64,000 bases of DNA from Glycomyces amatae (GTDB lineage: Bacteria > Actinomycetota > Actinomycetes > Mycobacteriales > Micromonosporaceae), in the NCBI RefSeq assembly GCF_020991375.1, contig NZ_JAJLQZ010000016.1, forward strand, positions 1 to 64,000, written 5' to 3'. This document shows, one piece after another, positions 16,910-23,830 of the stretch. Positions within the stretch are counted from its first letter, which is position 1; every line of letters begins with the position of its first letter. Made by a program: the position numbers and the translations under genes. The notes beneath the pieces were generated by a model that was not told the origin of the DNA, made no database searches, and saw nothing but the letters and a program-made list of their open reading frames with translations.

Positions 16910-17490
16910 GATGCCGCTTTCGGGTCGAGGAGGCGCATGAACGCGCGGAAGGCCGCGGGCATGTCGAACGTCTCGGGCTCGTGGAGCCACTGGTACTGGA
17001 GGCCGTCCATGATCGCGATGACGAGCGGCGCGGCCTCCTCCGGGGTGAGGCCGGAGGGGAGCCGGTCACCCCACTCCTGGCGCAGGGTGGCGGTGAAGGC
17101 CTCGCGGATGCGGCGGTAGCGGCGGCGGAAGTAGTCGGCGGCGGGGTGGTCCTCGGTGACGGACTCGCCGAGCAGGGCCGAGAAGGTGCGGACGATCGCG
17201 ATCCGGTTCGCGTTCGCCTCCACGACGGCCTCGTTGGCGGCCATGGTCATCGGCTCGGCGATGGTGTCGCGGCCGCCGGTGTCGGTCTGCTCGCGGAACC
17301 GGAGGACGCCGATGAGCAGGTCCTCCTTGCTCGGGAAGTAGTGGAGGAGCCCCTGCTGGGTGAGGCCGACCTTCTCGGCGACGGCGGCGAGGCTCGCGCC
17401 GCGGTAGCCGCGTTCGGCGATGACCTCGATCGCGGCCCGGACGATCTCCTCGCGGCGGGCCTGGCCGCGCGCGCCGTGCTGCGTGGGCAT
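16906..17490 (-). CDS. TetR-family transcriptional regulator (BetI/YcdC-like C-terminus)
   Basis: 194-aa repressor. The DNA-binding domain covers ~residues 10-60 with AEKVGLTQQGLLHYFPSKEDLL; the C-terminal domain matches the TetR_C_6/BetI group (GLTPEEAAPLVIAIMDGLQYQW). ATG at 17490 follows GAGAGGC. It is divergent from a GH3 beta-glucosidase with a palindromic operator between them, and its end overlaps rlmA. It likely represses the glucosidase and itself, with a sugar-related ligand as inducer. Confidence 0.9.
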   Translation of the reverse strand: MPTQHGARGQARREEIVRAAIEVIAERGYRGASLAAVAEKVGLTQQGLLHYFPSKEDLLIGVLRFREQTDTGGRDTIAEPMTMAANEAVVEANANRIAIVRTFSALLGESVTEDHPAADYFRRRYRRIREAFTATLRQEWGDRLPSGLTPEEAAPLVIAIMDGLQYQWLHEPETFDMPAAFRAFMRLLDPKAAS

Positions 17491-17556
17491 GGGTGCCTCT
17501 CGTGGCCGGGACTTCCTGGGGGACCAGCATAGATTATCAAGATTCGGCAACGAAAC

Positions 17557-17574
17557 CTACCGATCACTCGGTAG
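17557..17574. promoter_or_regulatory. Palindromic TetR-type operator
   Basis: Perfect inverted repeat CTACCGA-TCAC-TCGGTAG. The ACCGA...TCGGT layout is a frequent TetR-family operator. It lies between the divergent tetR (start 17490) and GH3 gene (start 17643). Confidence 0.75.
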
Positions 17575-17642
17575 AGCAGTCATACTTCCAGCGAACCACT
17601 CGAGCCCCGGTGCCGATCGAACGCAACAGAGAGGAAGGCGAC

Positions 17643-20120
17643 GTGAGCGACTGGACCGTCCCGGCCGACCGACCCGAATACGACGCGGCCGTGGAGGCCG
17701 CCCTGGCGAAGCTGGACCTGGCGACCAAGGCCGACCTGCTCGCCGGCATGGACATGTGGCGGACGATCGCCGCGCCCGAGGCGGGGCTGCGGTCGATGAC
17801 CGTCTCCGACGGGCCGATCGGGGTGCGCGGCCGGTTCTGGACCGCCGCCGACCCGTCGCTCGCGCTGCCGAGCCCCACCGCGCAGGCCGCGTCCTGGGAC
17901 CCCGCGCTGGTGCGGCGCATCGGGCACCTGCTCGCGGCCGAGGCCCGCCGCAAGGACGTCGACGTGCTGCTCGCGCCGACGATCAACCTGCACCGCTCCC
18001 CCCTGGGCGGGCGCCACTTCGAGGCCTTCAGCGAGGACCCGTACCTGACCGGGCGCATCGCGCAGGCGTACGTCGCCGGCGTCCAGGAGCGCGGCGTGGG
18101 CACCACCATGAAGCACTACGTGGCGAACGACGCCGAGACCGACCGGTTCACCGTCGACAACGTCATCGACGAGCGGACGCTGCGCGAGCTCTACCTGCGG
18201 CCGTTCGAGATGGTCGCCGCCGCCGTGAACCCGTGGGGCGTCATGACCGCCTACAACTCCGTCAACGGCACCACCATGACCGCGCACAAGGAGCTCATGG
18301 CGGTCCTGCGCGACGAGTTCGGCTTCGACGGGTTCAACGTCTCCGACTGGGGCGCCGCCCGCCACACCGTCGAGGACGTCGAGGCCGGGCTCGACCTGGC
18401 GATGCCCGGCCCGTTCACGCCGTACGGCGCGAACCTCGTCGCGGCCGTCCGCGAGGGCCGCACCGGCGAGGAGCACGTCGACGCCGCGGTGCGCCGGATG
18501 CTCAAGCTCGCCGCCCGCGTCGGCGCGCTCGACGGGGTCGAAGCGGCCGTGGCGGAGCGGAACGAGGCGGACGAGGACGCCGCGGCGCTCCTGCGCGAGA
18601 TCGCGCGCCGCTCCTTCGTGCTCGCCAAGAACGCGATCCCCGAAGGCGACGAGGCGGCGGTCCTGCCGCTGTCGCGCGACGCGGTCCACCGGCTGGCGCT
18701 CATCGGCCCGGCCGCGGCCGAGGCCCGCGTGCTCGGCGGCGGCTCGGCCACCGTGTTCCCGCCGCACGTCGTCTCGCCGCTCGAGGGCCTGCGCGGCGCG
18801 CTCGGCGACCGGGTGCACTACGCGCAGGGCGTGGACCTGTTCGAGCAGATCACGGCCGCGGGCCGCGGCTTCGAGCTCACGGTGCGGCCCGTCAAGGGCG
18901 ACGGCACCGAGGGCGCGGCCGAGCCGCTCGCGAACGGCGACGTCAAGTGGATGGGGTACGTGCCGGGCGACATGGACCCGGACGAGTTCCACCACGCGGT
19001 CGTGGAGGGCGTCTACACCGTCCAGGCCACGGGCGAGCACGTCTTCGGCACCCGGGGCGCGGGCCACCACCGGCTGGAGGTCGGCGGCGAGGTGCTCTTC
19101 GAGGGCGACCAGACCTTCTCGGGGGACGACCCGTTCGAGGCGTTCTTCGGGCCCGGCGTCGAGCGGGCGGCGGTGCACCTCGAAGCGGGGCAGGAGGTCC
19201 CGGTGCGGCTGGTGTACACGCCGTTCGAGTTCCCTCCCGGGTTCCCGCCGTCGGTCCTGGGCGGCCTCATGCACGCCGAGCCGCGCCCCGACGAGGACCG
19301 GCTCCTCGCCGAGGCCGTCGAGGCGGCCCGGAACGCCGAGATCGCCGTCGTGGTGGTCTCCACCACCGCGCTGACCGAGTCGGAGGGCTTCGACCGCCGC
19401 GACCTGCGGCTGCCGGGGCGCCAGGACGAGCTGGTCGCGGCCGTCGCGGCGGCCAACCCGAACACGATCGTGGTCGTCAACACCGGCTCGCCGGTGGAGA
19501 TGCCGTGGGCCGACGACGTGGCCGCGATCCTCCTCACCTGGTTCCCGGGGCAGGAGGGCGGCGGCGCGCTGGCGGAGGTGCTGCTGGGCGCCGAGCCGGG
19601 CGGGCGGCTCACCACGACGTGGCCGAAGCGGCTCGAGGACGCGCCGGTCGTCCAGGTCGTGCCGACCGACGAGGGCGAGCTCCACCACGACGAGGGCGTC
19701 TTCATCGGCTACCGGGCGTGGGAGCGGCGCGGGGGCGCGGCGCCCGCGTTCTGGTTCGGGCACGGGCTGTCGTACACCGACTGGGCGTACGAGGACCTCC
19801 GCGTCGAGGGCGACACCGTGACGGTGCGGGTGCGCAACACCGGGACCCGCGCGGGCCGCGAAGTGGTCCAGGTGTACCTGGCGCCCGGCGAGGGTGTCGA
19901 GGTCGCGGGCGGGATCGAGCGGCACCGCCTGGCGGGCTTCGCGGCGGTCGAGGCCGGGCCGGGCGAGGCGGTCGAGGTGGCCGTGACGCTCGAGGAGCGG
20001 TCGTTCCAGGTCTGGGACGAGACGCTGCACGGCTGGCGCGAGGCGGGCGGGGCGTGGACCGTGGAGGCGGGTCGGAACGTCGCCGACCTGCGTCTGAGCG
20101 CGCCCTTGAAGCGGGCGTAG
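17643..20120 (+). CDS. Glycoside hydrolase family 3 beta-glucosidase with PA14 insert
   Basis: 825-aa cytoplasmic GH3 enzyme hydrolysing beta-glucosides. The N-terminal TIM barrel contains MTVSDGPIGVRG, the substrate-binding KH at 157-158, and the nucleophile D235 in NVSDWGAA. The alpha/beta sandwich is interrupted by a PA14-like module at about residues 390-545 (ATGEHVFGTRGAG), as in Kluyveromyces-type BglI. A fibronectin III-like domain ends the protein. No signal peptide, so it probably acts on imported oligosaccharides or glycosides. GTG at 17643 follows GAGAGGAAGG; the 50 codons upstream overlap the operator. Confidence 0.94.
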   Translation: MSDWTVPADRPEYDAAVEAALAKLDLATKADLLAGMDMWRTIAAPEAGLRSMTVSDGPIGVRGRFWTAADPSLALPSPTAQAASWDPALVRRIGHLLAAEARRKDVDVLLAPTINLHRSPLGGRHFEAFSEDPYLTGRIAQAYVAGVQERGVGTTMKHYVANDAETDRFTVDNVIDERTLRELYLRPFEMVAAAVNPWGVMTAYNSVNGTTMTAHKELMAVLRDEFGFDGFNVSDWGAARHTVEDVEAGLDLAMPGPFTPYGANLVAAVREGRTGEEHVDAAVRRMLKLAARVGALDGVEAAVAERNEADEDAAALLREIARRSFVLAKNAIPEGDEAAVLPLSRDAVHRLALIGPAAAEARVLGGGSATVFPPHVVSPLEGLRGALGDRVHYAQGVDLFEQITAAGRGFELTVRPVKGDGTEGAAEPLANGDVKWMGYVPGDMDPDEFHHAVVEGVYTVQATGEHVFGTRGAGHHRLEVGGEVLFEGDQTFSGDDPFEAFFGPGVERAAVHLEAGQEVPVRLVYTPFEFPPGFPPSVLGGLMHAEPRPDEDRLLAEAVEAARNAEIAVVVVSTTALTESEGFDRRDLRLPGRQDELVAAVAAANPNTIVVVNTGSPVEMPWADDVAAILLTWFPGQEGGGALAEVLLGAEPGGRLTTTWPKRLEDAPVVQVVPTDEGELHHDEGVFIGYRAWERRGGAAPAFWFGHGLSYTDWAYEDLRVEGDTVTVRVRNTGTRAGREVVQVYLAPGEGVEVAGGIERHRLAGFAAVEAGPGEAVEVAVTLEERSFQVWDETLHGWREAGGAWTVEAGRNVADLRLSAPLKRA

Positions 20121-20125
20121 CGAAA

Positions 20126-20155
20126 GGCGGGCGGGACCTCGCGGTCCCGCCCGCC
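20126..20155. terminator. Hairpin terminator
   Basis: Perfect 13-bp stem with a 4-nt loop (TCGC) between the convergent GH3 and small membrane-protein genes, 5 bp after the GH3 stop. Confidence 0.78.
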
Positions 20156-20166
20156 GAACCGCCGGA

Positions 20167-20499
20167 TCAGAAGCCGGCGGAATCCTCGCGGAGCGCGCGG
20201 TCGTTGCGCGCGGGGGTGGTGACCCCGGCGGAGTCCCAGGGCTCCTTCTTGGGGGGCTCGTCGGCACTGGTGGTGAAGTTCTCGATGATGTCGCCGAACT
20301 TCGTGCCCTTGACCTTGTCCTGCGCGACGTCCATGGCCTTGTTGGCCTGCGTGCGCATCGACGAGGCGACGTGCTGGACCTTGTCGTTGCCGGTGATCCG
20401 CCTCGTGTAGTCCACGATCTGGTCGTAACGCTCCCGGCCGGCCTTCGCCCCCAGGACGTAGCCGACCGCGAACCCGGCTACGACATACCACTTCCGCAT
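20167..20499 (-). CDS. Small YtxH-like membrane-anchored protein
   Basis: 110-aa protein. The N-terminal MRKWYVVAGFAVGYVLGAKA forms a membrane segment with the glycine-rich GYVLGAKAGRERY motif common in actinobacterial YtxH-like proteins. The remainder is helical and charged, ending in a Pro/Asp-rich tail. ATG at 20499 follows GGGGGAGG. Function unknown; homologues are often described as general-stress or envelope-associated proteins. Confidence 0.82.
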   Translation of the reverse strand: MRKWYVVAGFAVGYVLGAKAGRERYDQIVDYTRRITGNDKVQHVASSMRTQANKAMDVAQDKVKGTKFGDIIENFTTSADEPPKKEPWDSAGVTTPARNDRALREDSAGF

Positions 20500-20768
20500 A
20501 TTTGCCTCCCCCGGCCGGCCCGAAGAACCATGCCTCGGTCTCGTGTGCATTGGAGTTACTCTGCGTCGCCGCACTTAGCGGCCATTCTGCCGTACTCCCG
20601 GGTGCCCCGGCGGTCCATGGCGGAAACACACCGGGCGAAACCGCCCGGAAATCCCCCGCCGGGGGCGCCCGGTCGGACCTGCGCCACACCCACCCCGGTG
20701 GCACCGGCCCGCGCCGGTCCTGTACTGTCGTATCCGGTTCGCAAGGCGAAAGCCGAGCTGGAACCCCT

Positions 20769-20841
20769 TCCCCAATAGCTCAATTGGCAGAGCAGCCGAC
20801 TGTTAATCGGCAGGTTCTTGGTTCGAGTCCAAGTTGGGGAG
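20769..20841 (+). tRNA. tRNA-Asn (GUU)
   Basis: 73-nt cloverleaf: acceptor TCCCCAA/TTGGGGA, D arm GCTC/GAGC, anticodon stem CCGAC... with loop TGTTAA giving GTT, T arm TTGGT-TCGAGTC-CAAG, discriminator G and no encoded CCA. It is followed 10 bp later by a UUCG-type hairpin. Confidence 0.97.
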
Positions 20842-20851
20842 CAGACACAGA

Positions 20852-20875
20852 AAGGCCGGTCTTCGGACCGGCCTT
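20852..20875 (+). terminator. Terminator of tRNA-Asn
   Basis: 10-bp perfect stem AAGGCCGGTC with a TTCG tetraloop, followed by CTTGC. It has a near-identical twin at 21491-21518. Confidence 0.88.
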
Positions 20876-20951
20876 CTTGCTCGCCCCGATCGGCGGCCGT
20901 CGGCACGGAGCGGCACGAAGGCCCTCCGGGCTCATTCGTCCAACGCAGGCG

Positions 20952-21212
20952 TCAATCCCATGCGGCAAGGATGTCTTCTGGGCCCCACACCAGATCAGCG
21001 GGCACATCGTCGACCACACCGGAACGACTGACCACGACCGTGCCGCATTCGTCCTCGGAAGCCCCGGGGACCGCTCCGGCGGACTTCCTCAAATCGTGCA
21101 GATCATGGCGGTCGAAGGGTGTGCCGAGTCATTTGACCGAGCCCGTGTAGAAGACCCTCCTCGCCACCGGCCCGCGGTCCGCTCCCACGAGATCCAGTTC
21201 GGGGTCGAAGCT
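20952..21212 (-). pseudogene. Remnant of an AAA-type ATP-binding protein (DUF234-like C-terminus)
   Basis: Translating the minus strand from 21212 to the TGA at 20952 gives one continuous frame resembling the C-terminal part of DUF234-domain ATPases: PELDLVGADRGPVARR, YTGSVK, FDRHDLHDLRKSAGAVPGA, VVVSRSGVVDD and a GPEDILAAWD end. The frame is broken by TGA at 21129-21131, exactly where the family usually has Trp (GSVKW), and again at 21213-21215. The N-terminal ATPase part is not seen. I recognise the family from its motif order; a database search was not possible. It is a decayed gene end, not a functional protein. Confidence 0.7.
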
Positions 21213-21384
21213 TCACGGCGTCCGCAGGATGCAGCGGCTTGACCACCATCGCGTCGGCCCGACCCTAGAACGGGCGGTCGTAGCCGACGAACGCCTCCAG
21301 CCATGTTCGCGGCGCTGCGCTCAGAGGCTCGAAGAGCGGTCATGAACATCGCATGCCGCCATCTCCAAACTCATGGTGATCCTT

Positions 21385-21420
21385 ACTTAGATCATATCTA
21401 AGTTAGCTCGGATCTAAGTT
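21385..21420. promoter_or_regulatory. AT-rich palindrome ACTTAGAT-CAT-ATCTAAGT with an extra half site
   Basis: Perfect 8-bp inverted repeat with a 3-bp spacer (21385-21403), plus a repeated ATCTAAGTT at 21412-21420. The segment is strikingly A/T-rich for this genome. It lies upstream of the DUF234 remnant and looks like an operator left behind by a lost gene. Confidence 0.55.
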
Positions 21421-21490
21421 GACCGATCCGGTAGCAAGGCTCCTCCACCTGCGGGAACAAGGCCTGGGAGCATTGATCGGAGCCACATAG

Positions 21491-21518
21491 GAAAGGCCGG
21501 TCCTCGGACCGGCCTTTC
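21491..21518. terminator. Twin of the tRNA-Asn terminator
   Basis: Perfect 12-bp stem with a CTCG loop, differing from the hairpin at 20852 by one loop base. It precedes the minus-strand gene at 21556, whose stop is 38 bp away, so it could also end that message. Confidence 0.8.
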
Positions 21519-21555
21519 TCGTCTTTGCAGGGGCCGATCCGCAGCCCCTCCCCTG

Positions 21556-21828
21556 TCAGCGGTCTTCAGCAGTGGTGGCCGTGTCCAGCAGTTGGCGACA
21601 GATCACGGCCGCGGTCCACCCGAGGGCGAGGAGTATGAGGCCGAAGCCGGCGGCCAGGGCGCCGATGAACTGGCCGACAGGGTTGGATTCACTCGCTCCG
21701 CCGTAGAGGGCGCTCGAATCGAAATCAGTGGCGGTGAGCCAGATGATCGCACCCAGGACGAGCGAAGCGGCGCCGGTGAAGAACATTCCGTTGAGCAGAG
21801 GGTTGTCGAGGGGTCGTCTGTTGTCCAT
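21556..21828 (-). CDS. Small two-helix membrane protein
   Basis: 90-aa protein with two hydrophobic helices (about residues 12-32 and 52-75) separated by a polar Ser/Asn loop. The N-terminus MDNRRPLDNPLLNGMFFTG is typical of small actinobacterial membrane proteins. No family recognised. Start is the ATG at 21828. It is not obviously linked to its neighbours; the decayed segment starts downstream. Confidence 0.6.
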   Translation of the reverse strand: MDNRRPLDNPLLNGMFFTGAASLVLGAIIWLTATDFDSSALYGGASESNPVGQFIGALAAGFGLILLALGWTAAVICRQLLDTATTAEDR

Positions 21829-21944
21829 GTACCGACGATAAGCGGAGCTTCTGCTTCACGGAAGCGCACGAACGGTTGAAGCGGGCCGGTCGCGTGCGGG
21901 TTCGCGGGACCCCGTATCCGCGTGGAACTCCATATCCTGGGTCG

Positions 21945-22199
21945 ATGAAGGACTTCGACAATGAGATCGAGAAGGCGGTCAACCGAGCGGGGAAGGCCGC
22001 CGGCTGGATGTTCGCACTCGGCGTGGTGACACTGATCCTGGGGCTCTTCGCGAGCTTCGGGACCTACGGCATCGGCTTCCTGGTCGCCCTCCCCGGCGCC
22101 GGCCTCATGTTCGCACTGGGTGTGATCATCAACCTCCAGGGGATGAGCCTGCTGGAGACCTGGCGCCAGGGCCGCGGCCGGGAGGCCTCCGGAAGCTGA
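21945..22199 (+). CDS. Small membrane protein
   Basis: 84-aa protein: an amphipathic charged N-terminus (DFDNEIEKAVNRAGKAAG), two hydrophobic helices (about residues 20-42 and 44-66) and a basic C-terminal tail. Start ATG at 21945 was chosen because the upstream 23 codons are Arg/Pro-rich and unlike a protein. No clear ribosome site is visible, so the transcript may be leaderless or weakly translated. Function unknown. Confidence 0.55.
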   Translation: MKDFDNEIEKAVNRAGKAAGWMFALGVVTLILGLFASFGTYGIGFLVALPGAGLMFALGVIINLQGMSLLETWRQGRGREASGS

Positions 22200-22236
22200 G
22201 CGCCGCTTCGGCCGCGATCGGGATTCGGCGGTAAAG

Positions 22237-22256
22237 TTGAGGCCGGTGTCAAGATA
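22237..22256. promoter_or_regulatory. Candidate operator upstream of tetR (copy 1)
   Basis: A 20-bp site, TTGA-N8-TCAAGATA with inverted TTGA/TCAA ends, 10 bp before the TetR start. A second site at 23726-23745 matches it at 14 of 20 positions. Confidence 0.5.
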
Positions 22257-22266
22257 GGGGGTCGCC

Positions 22267-22914
22267 ATGAGCGGGCGGGCGGTCCGGGCCGATGCCCGGC
22301 GCAACATCGAGAAGCTGGTCGAGTCCGCCGCCGACGTCTTCCGGGAGCGCGGCCTGCACGCGCCGCTCGAGGCGGTCGCGCAGCGGGCCGGGGTGAGCAC
22401 CGGGACCATCTACCACCGCTTCGGCAGCCGCGAGGCGCTCATCGACGCGGTGGTCCCCGCTTACGCGGAGGAGCAGCTCGACAGGGCGGCGGCGGACGCG
22501 ATGGCGTGCGCCGACCCCTGGGAGGGGTTCGTGCGGTATGTGGAGCGGGTCTGCGAGCTGCAGGCCTCGAACCTGGCGCTCAACGACGTCATCTCGCGGA
22601 ACCACCCGGGGACGGCGAAGCTCGCGGAGGTGTGCCACCGGTCCCAGGAGCAGGCGCGGCGGATCGCCGAGCGGGCCCAGGCGGACGGGGCGCTGCGGGC
22701 GGACTTCGCCGTGGAGGACCTGCTGTTCGTGTTCTGGTCCAACGCGATGCTCATCCGGTTCACCGCCGGGACCGCGCCCGACGCGTGGCGCCGGAGCCTG
22801 GGGTTCACACTCGACGGCCTCCGCGCGGGGGCCGCGCACGCGCTGCCGACCGCGGCCCTGACGCCCGAGCAGGTCGAGCGGGTCATGGCGGGCCGCGGCC
22901 GCGCGCCGGCCTAG
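22267..22914 (+). CDS. TetR-family transcriptional regulator
   Basis: 215-aa repressor with an N-terminal helix-turn-helix (residues ~12-58, VAQRAGVSTGTIYHRFGSREAL). The C-terminal ligand domain is of the SACE_7040-like/TetR_C group. ATG at 22267 follows GGGGG. The stop overlaps the convergent FrnE gene through a shared CTAG, and one candidate operator precedes each of the two outer promoters. It likely controls itself and the divergent smORF-frnE / DUF885 promoter region. Confidence 0.9.
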   Translation: MSGRAVRADARRNIEKLVESAADVFRERGLHAPLEAVAQRAGVSTGTIYHRFGSREALIDAVVPAYAEEQLDRAAADAMACADPWEGFVRYVERVCELQASNLALNDVISRNHPGTAKLAEVCHRSQEQARRIAERAQADGALRADFAVEDLLFVFWSNAMLIRFTAGTAPDAWRRSLGFTLDGLRAGAAHALPTAALTPEQVERVMAGRGRAPA

Positions 22915-23576
22915 TCGGTCTTCCAGGCCGTGTTGAGCGCCTTGAGGAAGGCGTCGACGGACTGGGCGCCGGAGACGGCGTACTTGTCGTTCAGGACGAA
23001 GAAGGGGACGCCGCTGATGCCCAGTTCGCGGGCCTGGCGCAGGTCGGCCTCGACCGCGTCGTCGAACGCCCCGGACTTCAGGGCCTCCATGGCCCCGTCG
23101 CGGTCGAGTCCGACCTCGGCGGCCATGTCGGCGAGCGAGGCGTGGTCGGCGATGTTCAGCCCGTCGGTGAAGTAGGCCCGGAAGAGCCGGTGGACCATCT
23201 CGTTCTGGCGGCCGCCGGCCGCGGCGAAGTGCGAGAGCCGGTGCGCGTCGCGGGAGTTGACGGTGACGGCCCGGTCGAGCCGGTAGTCGAGGCCGAGGGC
23301 CGCGGCGCGCTCGGTGACGTTCGCGTGCATCCCCGCGACCTGGTCGCGCGGGAAGCCGCGCTTCTCGACGAGCAGGTCGACCAGGTCGACCGGCTCCTTG
23401 GAGAGCTCGGGCATGAGCTGGAAGCTGTGGTACCGCACGGTGACGGCGTCGCCGTGCGGGAACCGCTCGACCGCCTGGGCGAGGAGCGTGTCGCCCATGT
23501 AGCAGAAGGGGCACATGACGTCGCTCCAGACGTCCACGGTGATCGCGCCGCCGCGGCCGAAGACCTCGCCTCCCAT
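22911..23576 (-). CDS. FrnE-like DsbA-family thiol-disulfide oxidoreductase
   Basis: 221-aa cytoplasmic thioredoxin-fold protein. The active-site CPFC motif is in DVMCPFCYMG close to the N-terminus, and the cis-Pro loop is GISGVPFFVLNDKYAVSGAQ. There is no signal peptide. Family members include FrnE of polyketide pathways and a cadmium-responsive disulfide isomerase in Deinococcus. ATG at 23576 shares its A with the stop of the 42-aa ORF upstream (TGATG), indicating translational coupling. It ends tail-to-tail with tetR. Confidence 0.88.
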   Translation of the reverse strand: MGGEVFGRGGAITVDVWSDVMCPFCYMGDTLLAQAVERFPHGDAVTVRYHSFQLMPELSKEPVDLVDLLVEKRGFPRDQVAGMHANVTERAAALGLDYRLDRAVTVNSRDAHRLSHFAAAGGRQNEMVHRLFRAYFTDGLNIADHASLADMAAEVGLDRDGAMEALKSGAFDDAVEADLRQARELGISGVPFFVLNDKYAVSGAQSVDAFLKALNTAWKTD

Positions 23577-23704
23577 CAGCGGCACTCCCCGTCCAGGTCG
23601 CACACGCCGGCGGCCTCGCCGGCGTCGAGGATGAGCAGCGGGGCGGGCTCGGGTTCCGGTGCCTCGGGAGCCTGGGGCTCCTCGGTCTCATAAGTTGACG
23701 CCAT
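23576..23704 (-). CDS. 42-aa Cys-tailed small ORF coupled to frnE
   Basis: A short ORF starting at ATG 23704. The first ~25 residues are Glu/Pro/Ala-rich, like a leader, and the end reads ILDAGEAAGVCDLDGECR with two Cys five residues apart. Its TGA shares a base with the frnE ATG, so both would be translated from one message. I do not recognise a named family. A conserved small partner of FrnE and a ribosomal-peptide-like precursor are both possible; no maturation enzyme is seen nearby. Confidence 0.6.
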   Translation of the reverse strand: MASTYETEEPQAPEAPEPEPAPLLILDAGEAAGVCDLDGECR

Positions 23705-23705
23705 A

Positions 23706-23745
23706 GTCAAGAACGATACCCTAACTTGACGGTGCCGCCAAGATA
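23706..23745. promoter_or_regulatory. Candidate operator in the smORF-frnE / DUF885 divergent promoter (copy 2)
   Basis: TTGACGGTGCCGCCAAGATA at 23726-23745 resembles the site before tetR (14 of 20 identical). An overlapping inverted repeat GTCAAG (23706-23711) / CTTGAC (23725-23730) also lies here, immediately upstream of the small ORF. Confidence 0.5.
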
Positions 23746-23830
23746 CGGGCGGTGAGGGCGGGCCGGATCTTGCTTGCCGCTCGGCTAACCGGGGGTCTAA
23801 GGTCAGGGCACCTCGTATGGAAGGGCACTC

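Noticed and set aside
17580-20267. 895-residue open frame antisense to the GH3 gene
   Set aside because: Low-complexity Arg/Val/Asp translation, antisense to a clear enzyme gene.
21216-21349. Second decayed gene upstream of the ATPase remnant
   Set aside because: A short frame reads protein-like (EAFVGYDRPF) but is too short and interrupted to assign.
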